Below, one piece after another: positions 7,363 to 15,533 of a stretch of DNA of 64,000 nt. Location: the NCBI GenBank assembly GCA_029572935.1, contig JAKQHM010000040.1, positions 1-64,000 on the forward strand, written 5' to 3'. Position 1 is the stretch's first letter; each line of letters begins with the position of its first letter. Position numbers and translations under genes: made by a program. Source of the DNA: Bacteroidota bacterium (GTDB lineage: Bacteria; Bacteroidota; Bacteroidia; Chitinophagales; Saprospiraceae). The notes beneath the pieces were generated by a model. That model saw only the letters and a list, made by a program, of their open reading frames with translations, searched no databases and was not told where the DNA came from.

Positions 7363-8347
7363 TCATCGACTCCAGTTCGGATTTCAAAAAATCGATGACC
7401 CTGACTTCCACGGGGTCCACGCCGTTTTTCTCAGCCAGGAAGACGCTTACGTAATCCAGTAGGTGGACCAGGTAGAGGCTTCGTTCGGGCAGGGAATTGC
7501 CTCTTGAAAACAATTCTATGGTAGAGGAAGCAAAGTGGGACACCAGGTCTTTGGTCAGATCGATGCGAAAGGCATTTCTGTCAAAATCATCGGCATGGCG
7601 CAGGAACAAAACGGCCAAGTCCGGACTGGCCGTCCTCCAGCCTACCAGTTCGTTGTGATTCATTTCCGGGATCACGTGATGCCAGCACAGCCTTTTGGCG
7701 TTTTCATTGATTTGCTGGCGAAAACGGATCGCCACCGGCTCTGTCCTGTCGCAGCTATAGATAACGATGGTCTTGCCCTCCAGGGCTGCAGCCAGGTGGG
7801 AGGCCTTTTCCCTGATCTGGTCAGATTCTGACCTAAGCAATGCAATGGTATCTTTTATTTTCTCTAAAATCTCCCCTGAAACCAGACCTGACTGGACCAG
7901 AATGGAAAGTTGTGCGGCCAGTGAAAATCCCAGGCATGCGCGGGGAGAGCTCCATCCTGAGGGCAATTGAACATAATCCAAATTCAGCTCCCTGGCTTTG
8001 TCCAATATTTTACCTCCTGAAGCGACACAAACTATTCTGGCTTTTTTCTGAATGGCCAATTGCAAAGCTGACCAGGTTTCTTCGGTATTGCCAGAATAGG
8101 AAGAGGCGATAAACAGGGTATTGGGTCCGATCCAGCCCGGGATGTCGTATGTTTTGCCTACGGAAAAGGGTACAGAGAGCTCGTGGCGCACAAAGGAGTG
8201 TACAAAATCGGCTCCGATACCGGATCCACCCATGCCAGACACATAGATGTTATGGATCTCGGCAGCCTGTATGCGGATGTCTGATGCCATACCCAGCCTG
8301 AGTCCTTCCTCCAGAGTCTCCGCAAAGCGGCCTACCATAGTCAGCAT
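7355..8347 (-). CDS. Bifunctional phosphoglucose/phosphomannose isomerase (SIS domain)
   Basis: The 330-residue SIS-fold sugar isomerase interconverts aldose and ketose 6-phosphates of glucose and mannose. The N-terminal SIS domain carries YVSGMGGSGIGADFV (about residues 35-49) and the phosphate-binding SSYSGNTEET (about residues 82-91). The C-terminal half has NENAKRLCWHHVIPEMNHNELVGW, the PGI/PMI family signature with its conserved glutamate and histidine. The length is normal for this compact form. A TACATTTG promoter lies 26 bases upstream. Confidence 0.92.
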   Translation of the reverse strand: MLTMVGRFAETLEEGLRLGMASDIRIQAAEIHNIYVSGMGGSGIGADFVHSFVRHELSVPFSVGKTYDIPGWIGPNTLFIASSYSGNTEETWSALQLAIQKKARIVCVASGGKILDKARELNLDYVQLPSGWSSPRACLGFSLAAQLSILVQSGLVSGEILEKIKDTIALLRSESDQIREKASHLAAALEGKTIVIYSCDRTEPVAIRFRQQINENAKRLCWHHVIPEMNHNELVGWRTASPDLAVLFLRHADDFDRNAFRIDLTKDLVSHFASSTIELFSRGNSLPERSLYLVHLLDYVSVFLAEKNGVDPVEVRVIDFLKSELESMIS

Positions 8348-8373
8348 ATCTTGCTATTTTCGTTGTAAGGGAA

Positions 8374-8381
8374 CAAATGTA
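8374..8381 (-). promoter_or_regulatory. -7 promoter element of the PGI/PMI gene
   Basis: On the minus strand TACATTTG is a perfect TAnnTTTG match. It lies 26 bases upstream of the ATG at 8347, in the 41-bp gap shared with the divergent yraN. Confidence 0.55.
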
Positions 8382-8388
8382 GAAAGTA

Positions 8389-8745
8389 TTGGCGACTCGG
8401 CAAGAAAGGGGACGGCAGGGAGAGGATCTCGCTGCAGAATATCTGAAAGGATTGGGCTACCGGATCCTCGAACGCAATTGGAGGTGGAGTCGGGCTGAAG
8501 CGGACATCATCGCCATGGAGGGCGAGGTTTTGGTATTTGTGGAAGTCAAGACCCGGAGCAGCGATCATTTTGGTCAGCCTGAGGAATTTGTAAGCCCACG
8601 CAAGGAAGACCTGTTGCACGACCTGGCCTCGCGGTATATGGAGCATATAGGCCACGACTGGGAGATCCGGTTTGACATCGTGTCCATCCTGTTTCGAGAC
8701 CCTTATGGTCATGAGATCCGGCACATCCGCGATGCCTGGTTTTAG
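8389..8745 (+). CDS. yraN: YraN/UPF0102 family nuclease-like protein
   Basis: This 118-residue protein has the restriction-endonuclease-like fold of the YraN family. Typical motifs are GRQGEDLAAEYLKGLGYRILERNWR at the N-terminus, then EADIIAMEGEVLVFVEVKTR, in which Asp/Glu and the ExK form the putative nuclease site. The exact cellular role of the family is uncertain. The start is a TTG at 8389; no ATG lies in frame before the conserved GRQGEDLA, so this non-ATG start is the best available. A near-match to the -7 element (TATTTTCG) is at 8355-8362. The gene diverges from the isomerase gene and converges with glyS. Confidence 0.88.
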   Translation: MATRQERGRQGEDLAAEYLKGLGYRILERNWRWSRAEADIIAMEGEVLVFVEVKTRSSDHFGQPEEFVSPRKEDLLHDLASRYMEHIGHDWEIRFDIVSILFRDPYGHEIRHIRDAWF

Positions 8746-8751
8746 ATGGCT

Positions 8752-10311
8752 TTAGAAATTTCGGAAAACCTGCTCCCAGGAAATCTTTTCTTCTACGATT
8801 CTGCCAATCGCCTCGATGGGAATTCTTTCCTGGCGGAGGCTGTCGCGCTCGCGAAGGGTGACCTTTCCGTCTTCCAGACTTTCAAAATCCACCGTTACGC
8901 AAAAAGGAGTGCCAATGGCATCCTGTCTTCTGTATCTGCGGCCGATCGCATCCTTGTCATCGTACTGACAGATGAACAAAGGTTTCAGGTTCTGCTGGAT
9001 CTTTCTTGCCAGTTCCACCAGTTCGGTTTTGTTTCTGACCAGGGGCAAAACTGCACATTTGACCGGCGCCAGCACTGCAGGTAATTTGAGTACCACCCGT
9101 TGGGATTCCTGACCTTCGGCATCTGGAACGTTTTCCTCTGAATAGGCCTGGCTGATCATAGCGAGGAACATGCGGTCGCATCCAATGGAGGTCTCGACCA
9201 CGTAGGGAATATAATTCTCGTTGACCTCCGGATCAAAGTACTGGAGCTTGCGGCCCGATAGATCCTGATGGCTTCTGAGGTCAAAATCCGTACGCGAATG
9301 AATGCCTTCCAGCTCGCGGAAGCCAAAGGGAAACTCGTATTGAATGTCCACGGCAGCATTGGCGTAATGTGCCAGATTTTCGTGATCGTGAAACCTCAGG
9401 CTGGACTGTGGAGTGCCCAATGCCAGATGCCAGCGCATGCGGTATTCTTTCCAGTATTCGTACCATTTCATCTCGTCGCCGGGCTTGACAAAGTACTGCA
9501 TTTCCATTTGCTCGAATTCCCGCATACGGAAGATAAATTGTCTGGCTACGATCTCATTTCTGAAAGCCTTGCCGATCTGTGCGATTCCAAAGGGTATTTT
9601 CTGTCGGGTGGTCTTTTGCACATTCAGGAAATTGACAAAAATTCCCTGCGCTGTTTCCGGACGTAGGAACAACTTCCCTTCTTCGCCGGCTATATTCCCC
9701 AGTTGGGTATTGAACATCAGGTTGAATTGGCGAACCTCGGTCCAGTTTCTGGATCCGGAGTCGGGATCCGCGATCTCCATGTCCTCGATCACGGATTTCA
9801 AGCCTTCCATATCATTGGCGGAAAGGGAGGAATGGAGCCTGTTTGTGTATTCTTTGACCTTGCTCAGATATTCGCTGACTCTGGGATTTGTTTCGCGATA
9901 AAGGGCTTCATCAAAGCTGTCTCCAAATCGGGTTCTGGCTTTTTCCACTTCTTTATCGGCTTTGGCCTGAATCTTGTCGATGGCCTCTTCGATGAGTTGG
10001 TCTGCCCGGTATCGTTTTTTGGAATCCTTGTTGTCCACCAGCGGATCGTTGAATGCGTCCACATGTCCGGAAGCCTTCCAGGTTTTGGGATGCATGAATA
10101 TGGCCGCGTCTATGCCGGTGATGTTATCGTGCATCTGGACCATGCTCTTCCACCAGTAGCTCTTGATGTTGTTTTTCAGCTCGGATCCATAGGGACCGTA
10201 GTCATAGACGGCACTGAGGCCATCGTAAATTTCAGAACTGGGAAATACAAAACCGTACTCCTTGCAATGGGCGGTGATTTTTTTGAATTTATCTTCCTGT
10301 GAAGCTGACAT
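8752..10311 (-). CDS. glyS: Glycyl-tRNA synthetase (dimeric, alpha2 type)
   Basis: This is the class II aminoacyl-tRNA synthetase of the single-chain form, which charges tRNA-Gly. The start at 10311 (MSASQEDKF) is chosen over an upstream in-frame ATG at 10377 because the extra 22 residues are basic and unlike the family. The catalytic core shows FPSSEIYDGLSAVYDYGPYG near the N-terminus, LFLRPETAQGIFVNF (motif 2 region), QIGKAFRNEI, and the C-terminal motif 3 VVETSIGCDRMFLA. A C-terminal anticodon-binding domain ends the protein. Its 519 residues are normal for this type. Confidence 0.96.
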   Translation of the reverse strand: MSASQEDKFKKITAHCKEYGFVFPSSEIYDGLSAVYDYGPYGSELKNNIKSYWWKSMVQMHDNITGIDAAIFMHPKTWKASGHVDAFNDPLVDNKDSKKRYRADQLIEEAIDKIQAKADKEVEKARTRFGDSFDEALYRETNPRVSEYLSKVKEYTNRLHSSLSANDMEGLKSVIEDMEIADPDSGSRNWTEVRQFNLMFNTQLGNIAGEEGKLFLRPETAQGIFVNFLNVQKTTRQKIPFGIAQIGKAFRNEIVARQFIFRMREFEQMEMQYFVKPGDEMKWYEYWKEYRMRWHLALGTPQSSLRFHDHENLAHYANAAVDIQYEFPFGFRELEGIHSRTDFDLRSHQDLSGRKLQYFDPEVNENYIPYVVETSIGCDRMFLAMISQAYSEENVPDAEGQESQRVVLKLPAVLAPVKCAVLPLVRNKTELVELARKIQQNLKPLFICQYDDKDAIGRRYRRQDAIGTPFCVTVDFESLEDGKVTLRERDSLRQERIPIEAIGRIVEEKISWEQVFRNF

Positions 10312-10466
10312 GCGGTTTCTATTGGTTGAACAAGGGCGCAAAGATGATACCTTCCGCCTGGAAAACCTAAGGGACAAACCGCTTTTTATTCCTGGACCTG
10401 ATCCGGCCTCAGATGGTCAATGACCAGACAGGCCTTCAGGGCAGGAGCAAACTATATCCGGACCGA

Positions 10467-12761
10467 TCAGAAAATGAAAGGTTTGGATGAGCTGTAACCT
10501 TCAGACTGGATGGTCATATAATACACCCCGTTACAAATTTCAGGCATTTGCCATTCGAACCTTTGTTTTTCGGAAGATTTGTTTAATCTCTGAGTTTGGA
10601 GGGTTCTTCCTTCAGCATCCGTTACTCTTGCGGTGAATTCACCCGTGAATCCGGATTGCATGGTCAGGATCAACATACCGGCAGATTCTGAGGCCCATAC
10701 GGACCAAAGAGAGGCAGCAGATTCATCACGCGTATTGATCGGCCCCTGAAATTCGTAGGCCCCTACATCCGGAATTGCATCCCGGTTTTTACCCAACAGG
10801 TCAACTTTCGGTGCATCGGGAGAAGCAAGGCCTTTGTTGATACACGGACTGCCGGAAGTTAGCTGGTAGTTATCGGAACCTGTATCGACAAATAAGGCAT
10901 CCTTACCTTTCTGATCGCTGGATTGGCTTAAAGCAGTAGAATTGTCGAGGGCCAGGTTGCCACCTAAACTTTCAAATTCCGGATTGCCCGCTTCCACATC
11001 CAGGGAATTGTTGCCTGGATGGTGCAGGATGTTGTTCAAAAGCTGCACTTTGGTTGGGGTCATATCATCGTTGAAGAGGGATATACCTGAACCTACAGGA
11101 CCCTCATTCAACGCAAGGGTATTATTGACCATTTTTACATTGGTGTTGTCTCCGTTGACGCAGTTGATTGAAAATGCGCCTCCGGCACCGGTTCCTTCGA
11201 TGATGAAGTTGTTGATGAAGAGGTTATTTGTGATGAGGCCATCTGCGTTTTGCATGTTTACGGCACCGCCCTGCATGGTGGCAGAATTAAAATTGAATCT
11301 GCTTTGGCTGAGGGTCAAAAGGGCCCGGTCCAGTGTATCTTCGCTGATGTTCAGGGCTCCGCCGATATTGGCTGTATTCCCTTCAAAAATGGATTTCAGG
11401 ATGGTAGTCCTTATTCCGGCGTTAGTGCTCATGGCGCCTCCGCTCGAGGTAGCCTGATTGGAGTTGAATTCACAATCTGAAAAATATACTTCTGTGGTGT
11501 CGTTTTGTGCGAAACAGGCTCCTCCAAACCGAGCGGTATTGCCATCGAATATGGAGTTTGTAATCCGGCAATTCGTCCTGAATCCATTGGAAATGGCGCC
11601 GCCCGAAGTACCTGCAGTGTTGCCTTCAAAAACGCAACGGTCGTATTCCACTTTCAGGAAAGTTGAAGGATTGGTGCTGCTGTTGTAGTTGGTTATGGCG
11701 CCTCCGAATGCAGCAGAATTACCTGTAAACATACAATCGGAGAATTTGGTCGTAGCGCCCACTCCGGCCACATGCACGGCACCGCCTGAATTGGTTGCCC
11801 GGTTGTTGGTAAAATTACAACCCTTTATTTCTGCATTGCTGGAAACCACAAAAAGGGCTCCGCCACGGATACCCGAAGTACCTGAGACGATATTACCCAG
11901 GAAGTCCACATTTTCCAGAATGGCCGTGGATTCAGTGATGTACACGGCTCCACCGGCATTTGTATTCCCGGTCATTTCATTGTCCGAAAACATCGAATTG
12001 GTCAGGCTGATGGGTGATTGCTGCATATAGACGGCGGATCCGGAAAGAGTGGATTTGTTGAACTCAAAACGACAATTATCAATGGTTCCTCCGCGGGGTG
12101 TCAGAATGTACATGGCTCCGCCCAGATCGCCGATGTTTCCGGAAAACCTGCAATTCGTCAGATTAAAACCGGAATTCGTACCTCTGGGATAAAAAGCGCC
12201 CCCGAAATAGCCATAATTATGCCTGAATATGCAGTTGTTAATATCGATGGTGCCGTAGGCCAAAATTCCGCCTCCCCTTCTGTTGTCATTCAGACCGGTC
12301 TGACCTTCTGTATTACCTCCTGATATCGTGAATCCGTCCAGCGCTGCCCCGATGACATCAGCAGGAACCTGGATCACGTGCAAGGCATTGTCGAAGCGAT
12401 TGATTTTGGGATCTGCCAGATCATCGTCACCAGCCAGGTCTCCACTCAGGATGGTCACATTGGTTTGGGGATTGCGCTGGTTTTTGTTGGTTTCTGTGCC
12501 ATCAAATCCACCTAAAAGTGTGACTCCGCTGACAAGAATAAAAGAACTGTCCTTTTGAGAGGGTTTATAAACCCCTTTTGCGACCCAGATTTCGTCCCCG
12601 GTAAAGGATGCAGTCAGTGCCCGTTGTATGGTGGTAAACGCATTGGCCCAACTTGAACCGTTGTTGGAGCCTGTAGCTGAAGCATTGACGTAATAGACCG
12701 TTTGTGCCTGGATGCCTGCCGTCAGGTATATAAACATCAGGAGCGCAAGTGCTTTATTCAT
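10467..12761 (-). CDS. Secreted right-handed beta-helix protein with T9SS-type C-terminus
   Basis: This is a 764-residue exported protein. A signal peptide (MNKALALLMFIYLTAGIQAQ) is followed by a short pectate-lyase-like opening (YYVNASATGSNNGSSWANAFTTIQ). About 20 degenerate repeats of the type FxxNxAxxGGAI follow, as in polymorphic-membrane-protein-like beta-helices. The final ~85 residues form a sorting-domain-like sandwich ending GVYYMTIQSEGYSSSKPFIF. The usual ExxPNP opening is missing, so type IX export is probable but not certain. It likely acts at the cell surface or is released; no catalytic residues are evident. It is not overlapped by neighbours and lies 155 bases upstream of glyS on the same strand. 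Confidence 0.85.
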   Translation of the reverse strand: MNKALALLMFIYLTAGIQAQTVYYVNASATGSNNGSSWANAFTTIQRALTASFTGDEIWVAKGVYKPSQKDSSFILVSGVTLLGGFDGTETNKNQRNPQTNVTILSGDLAGDDDLADPKINRFDNALHVIQVPADVIGAALDGFTISGGNTEGQTGLNDNRRGGGILAYGTIDINNCIFRHNYGYFGGAFYPRGTNSGFNLTNCRFSGNIGDLGGAMYILTPRGGTIDNCRFEFNKSTLSGSAVYMQQSPISLTNSMFSDNEMTGNTNAGGAVYITESTAILENVDFLGNIVSGTSGIRGGALFVVSSNAEIKGCNFTNNRATNSGGAVHVAGVGATTKFSDCMFTGNSAAFGGAITNYNSSTNPSTFLKVEYDRCVFEGNTAGTSGGAISNGFRTNCRITNSIFDGNTARFGGACFAQNDTTEVYFSDCEFNSNQATSSGGAMSTNAGIRTTILKSIFEGNTANIGGALNISEDTLDRALLTLSQSRFNFNSATMQGGAVNMQNADGLITNNLFINNFIIEGTGAGGAFSINCVNGDNTNVKMVNNTLALNEGPVGSGISLFNDDMTPTKVQLLNNILHHPGNNSLDVEAGNPEFESLGGNLALDNSTALSQSSDQKGKDALFVDTGSDNYQLTSGSPCINKGLASPDAPKVDLLGKNRDAIPDVGAYEFQGPINTRDESAASLWSVWASESAGMLILTMQSGFTGEFTARVTDAEGRTLQTQRLNKSSEKQRFEWQMPEICNGVYYMTIQSEGYSSSKPFIF

Positions 12762-13055
12762 GTTGTTGATTTTTAATAACCGTTAATAAGTCTGTGCGAA
12801 GATATAGTTTTGGGCACAACCAGGCAAATTTCTGCGAGACCTGATTGAATTTTAAGGATTTGGGTGAATCCGTCCGATGTGGCATGAGTGTCTGTGACAG
12901 ATTCAGCTTCAAACATTTACCCATACCTTGGATCCCAATAAAAATTTGCTCAAAATCTATGAGCTATCGCTGAATGAGCTTGACAAAAATAAAACCCCGA
13001 CCCTGGTTTTTGCGGTTTGTTGGATTCTTTTGTTCAAATACTTGAAAACCCGGGA
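12762..13055. other. Intergenic region without a supported gene
   Basis: This ~290-base gap separates two minus-strand genes. A short plus-strand frame begins at 12928 but is largely antisense to the lipoprotein gene and lacks any family resemblance. I see no tRNA, strong hairpin or perfect -7 element. TATCTTCG on the minus strand near 12801, one mismatch from the -7 consensus, may drive the beta-helix gene. Confidence 0.4.
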
Positions 13056-13397
13056 TCACTTCAGCCGAAGGAAGCTGTTTTTATTTGACTCGTCAAATAA
13101 CTGCAGTGAATCGCCCTCAAAAAGAACGATCTTGTATCCATAACGAAAAGTTGGAAAATCTATGATCAGGCTATCCCGGGCAATGGTGACCGGAAATGAT
13201 TTGGGCGGTTCTTCCTGCAGAAAGACGATGCTGTCGGAACCTAGTCTGAAATCAGGTACCTTGCTGTTGAAATTTTGCCAGGTACCTGCCATAGAGTGGG
13301 TGTTCGCTTCGATCACCACAGGATGTAAAGATTTTTTATCTTCCTTACAGGAAAGGACCCCCAAAACAAGTCCCGATAATATCCATAAAGCTTTCAT
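13056..13397 (-). CDS. Small lipoprotein, function unknown
   Basis: This 113-residue product has a short lipoprotein signal ending in the lipobox VLSC (Cys17). The mature part looks like a small beta-rich domain (GTWQNFNSKVPDFRLGSDSIVFL... SLQLFDESNKNSFLRLK). This resembles the lipocalin-like small periplasmic proteins common in Bacteroidota, but I cannot assign a family. It is divergent from the thioredoxin-TPR gene. Confidence 0.65.
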   Translation of the reverse strand: MKALWILSGLVLGVLSCKEDKKSLHPVVIEANTHSMAGTWQNFNSKVPDFRLGSDSIVFLQEEPPKSFPVTIARDSLIIDFPTFRYGYKIVLFEGDSLQLFDESNKNSFLRLK

Positions 13398-13519
13398 AAT
13401 TCGAGGATGAAAAGGTAAAAATACATGGAAACCTGAATATGGTTGCCGCAGAATAAAGTGCCTTGAACGAAATGAGGGCAGCCGTTGTTCTTAGGGCACA
13501 ACAAAAGCTATCCGGAAAC

Positions 13520-14338
13520 ATGCAGGAGACATTTGATTTCAAAAGAGACGTGGTGGATCAGAGTTTTATCAGACCGGTTCTGATCGACTTTTGGGCAGAA
13601 TGGTGTGGTCCCTGCAAGATGCTTGGTCCGGTATTGGAGCAACTTCATTCAGAAGATCAGGGGAAATGGGATCTGGTCAAAATTGATACAGAAGAATATC
13701 CCGATATTGCCTCGTATTTCCACATTCAGAGTATTCCCAACTGCAAGCTGGTTTTTGAAGGGAAGATCGTGGATGAGTTCAGTGGTGCCTTGAGTAAGGC
13801 AAGTGTGAGGCAATGGCTGGACAAGAATCTGTCCGCTTTGATAGTGGAAGAAGTTACTGCAGAACCGGATGATCTGGATGAACTTTTAGCCGAACAAAAA
13901 TCTATTCCCGATTCCACGTTTATGGAAAGGCTCAGATCATTTGTGGAAGCCCATCCCGAAAATCAGAATGCCATCTTGTCCCTGGTGCGGCATGAGGTTT
14001 TCTTTAAACCGGAATTAGCTTTGAGCAGGATTGAGCAAGGTGTAGAGAAAAAGGAAATTCAGGAATTGTACGAAGACCTTCAGGCTATACGGGACTGGAT
14101 TGGCTTTGAACCGGAACAAGAATCTGCTTCAGGTGAACTGATTGCAAGGGCCAGGAAATATATTTTACAGGGAGATGGCCAGTCTGCCATGGATCATCTC
14201 ATAGAGTCTCTGCATAAGGATTCCAATTACAGGGAAGGACTGGCCAGACGTGCCGGCATTGCGCTGTTTCATTTCTGGGGACCTAAACATCCTCTTACAC
14301 TGGAGAACCGGAAACTGTTCGATATGGCGATCTGGTGA
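13520..14338 (+). CDS. Thioredoxin-domain TPR protein (CnoX/YbbN-like)
   Basis: An N-terminal thioredoxin domain (residues 1-105 from this start) contains the redox-active WCGPC in FWAEWCGPCKMLGPVLEQL and the cis-proline segment SIPNCKLVF. The C-terminal ~150 residues are helical, TPR-like and end FDMAIW. This is the layout of YbbN/CnoX, a chaperone-redoxin that protects proteins under oxidative stress, although E. coli CnoX itself has a degenerate active site. The start is set at 13520 (MQETFDFKRDV). An ATG at 13463 in the same frame would add 19 residues upstream of the domain. Confidence 0.85.
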   Translation: MQETFDFKRDVVDQSFIRPVLIDFWAEWCGPCKMLGPVLEQLHSEDQGKWDLVKIDTEEYPDIASYFHIQSIPNCKLVFEGKIVDEFSGALSKASVRQWLDKNLSALIVEEVTAEPDDLDELLAEQKSIPDSTFMERLRSFVEAHPENQNAILSLVRHEVFFKPELALSRIEQGVEKKEIQELYEDLQAIRDWIGFEPEQESASGELIARARKYILQGDGQSAMDHLIESLHKDSNYREGLARRAGIALFHFWGPKHPLTLENRKLFDMAIW

Positions 14339-14343
14339 TATTT

Positions 14344-14895
14344 TCAGGTTCTCAACCTGTAAATTGACTGGAGTCCTCTCCCCATTCCATCGCAATCCAG
14401 ACCGTAACCGATGACAAAATCCGGGGGTATTTCAAATCCCACCCAATCGGGTTTGATTTCTTTTCTCAATATGTCGGGTTTGCTCAACAGACTACAGATG
14501 CGGATATCCTGAACGGAATGTGATTTCAGATTTTCGAGGAGTTTCCACATGGAATTTCCGCTGTCCAGGATATCTTCTATGATGAGTACAGGACGGTTTG
14601 CCAGATACTTTCCTGAATGGGAAAGATCCAGTTTTACTTCTTGTTGCTGCAGGCCTTTGTATGAACTGATTTTTAAAAAAAGTGGGCTGAGCTCCAGCTC
14701 CATTTGACGCAGCAGGTCAGACGCGAAAACAAAGGCACCATCCATGATGACCAGGGCTTGTGGATGGACTCCCTGTATGTGATACCAGTGATCTATTTTT
14801 TCTGCAAGTGCGCATACCTTATCCCGGATTTCTTCAGAAGAAATGAAGAGTTCGAAATCCTGGTCCCCAATCCGGATCGCGCGGTCTAATCCCAT
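14344..14895 (-). CDS. hpt: Hypoxanthine phosphoribosyltransferase
   Basis: This 183-residue type I phosphoribosyltransferase salvages hypoxanthine (and possibly guanine) to nucleotides using PRPP. The PRPP-binding loop is clear as VLIIEDILDSGNSM (about residues 102-115). The flexible-loop region SSYKGLQQQ precedes it, and the C-terminal purine-binding segment PDWVGFEIPPDFVIGYGLD is typical of the family. Its first 10 bases overlap the 3' end of the methyltransferase gene upstream, indicating co-transcription. Confidence 0.93.
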   Translation of the reverse strand: MGLDRAIRIGDQDFELFISSEEIRDKVCALAEKIDHWYHIQGVHPQALVIMDGAFVFASDLLRQMELELSPLFLKISSYKGLQQQEVKLDLSHSGKYLANRPVLIIEDILDSGNSMWKLLENLKSHSVQDIRICSLLSKPDILRKEIKPDWVGFEIPPDFVIGYGLDCDGMGRGLQSIYRLRT

Positions 14896-15437
14896 AAAAG
14901 TCTGTTTTCAGGATGAGCGAGGCTCCTTTCAAAATGGAGCATTTGTCTTTTAATCTCGGGACCCCAACGATATTGGACGGGTTGATTGCCTGCATAAACC
15001 ACCCGGTGACAGGGAATCAGAAATGCATGCCAATTTGATCCGCACGCGGCACCCACGGCGCGGCTGGAGTGCGGATTGCCCGTTTTTATAGCCAGTTCAC
15101 CGTATCGGATGGTTTTACCGGCCGGAATCTCCGAAATCAATTTCCACACTTTGATCTGAAATTCAGTTCCCCATACTGCACAGCTCACATTTATTTTTGA
15201 AGTTTGACCCTTGCTGTCCAGATAGTCTTCCGGCAAATCAGGCACTTCAGCATCCGGGAAATACTGAAGATCCTGTTTTTTAAGATAATCAGGCAGAAGT
15301 GGTTTGGATCCAAACCAGCTGGACATAATGCAACCATTCCATTGAGCCGTACCAAAAGGGCCAAAACGCGACATACCCTGGCGGATCAGAACAGGGCCCC
15401 TGATTTCTTCCGGTCTCACAAGGATTAAGTTCGCCAT
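14886..15437 (-). CDS. ogt: Methylated-DNA--[protein]-cysteine S-methyltransferase
   Basis: This is the suicide DNA-repair enzyme that removes O6-alkyl groups from guanine. The active-site motif is IPCHRVV, whose Cys accepts the alkyl group, preceded by the recognition helix stretch SSRAVGAACGSNWH. Its 183 residues match the Ogt form with an N-terminal ribonuclease-H-like domain. The -7 element TAAATTTG ends only 7 bases before the ATG, which suggests an almost leaderless transcript. It diverges from uvrA, a second DNA-repair gene. Confidence 0.93.
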   Translation of the reverse strand: MANLILVRPEEIRGPVLIRQGMSRFGPFGTAQWNGCIMSSWFGSKPLLPDYLKKQDLQYFPDAEVPDLPEDYLDSKGQTSKINVSCAVWGTEFQIKVWKLISEIPAGKTIRYGELAIKTGNPHSSRAVGAACGSNWHAFLIPCHRVVYAGNQPVQYRWGPEIKRQMLHFERSLAHPENRLLWD

Positions 15438-15444
15438 GATGATG

Positions 15445-15452
15445 CAAATTTA
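15445..15452 (-). promoter_or_regulatory. -7 promoter element of ogt-hpt
   Basis: TAAATTTG on the minus strand is a perfect consensus match, ending 7 bases upstream of the ogt ATG. Confidence 0.6.
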
Positions 15453-15488
15453 CCTTTCATGCCATACTGTGTGGCTTTTATTTGAGCG

Positions 15489-15504
15489 TGCCGACCTGTC
15501 GGCA
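15489..15504. repeat. Palindrome TGCCGACCTGTCGGCA in the ogt-uvrA gap
   Basis: This perfect inverted repeat (7-bp arms, CT centre) lies between the divergent repair genes ogt and uvrA. Similar CCGAC..GTCGG palindromes occur at 25183-25200, 47224-47240 and about 50420-50435. It is therefore more likely a dispersed intergenic repeat than a gene-specific operator. Confidence 0.6.
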
Positions 15505-15517
15505 AGGGATAATCTCC

Positions 15518-15525
15518 TATTTTTG
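15518..15525 (+). promoter_or_regulatory. -7 promoter element of uvrA
   Basis: TATTTTTG matches the consensus and ends 8 bases before the ATG at 15534. The in-frame GTG at 15525 lies inside this element, so translation must begin at 15534. Confidence 0.6.
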
Positions 15526-15533
15526 TGCCCGCC

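Noticed and set aside
12928-13143. Plus-strand frame of 71 codons
   Set aside because: It is antisense to the 3' part of the lipoprotein gene at 13056 over most of its second half, has no family resemblance and no convincing promoter.
15489-15504. SOS (LexA-like) operator between ogt and uvrA
   Set aside because: The palindrome sits between two repair genes, but close variants occur inside the paa operon and as a terminator, so a repair-specific operator is not supported.
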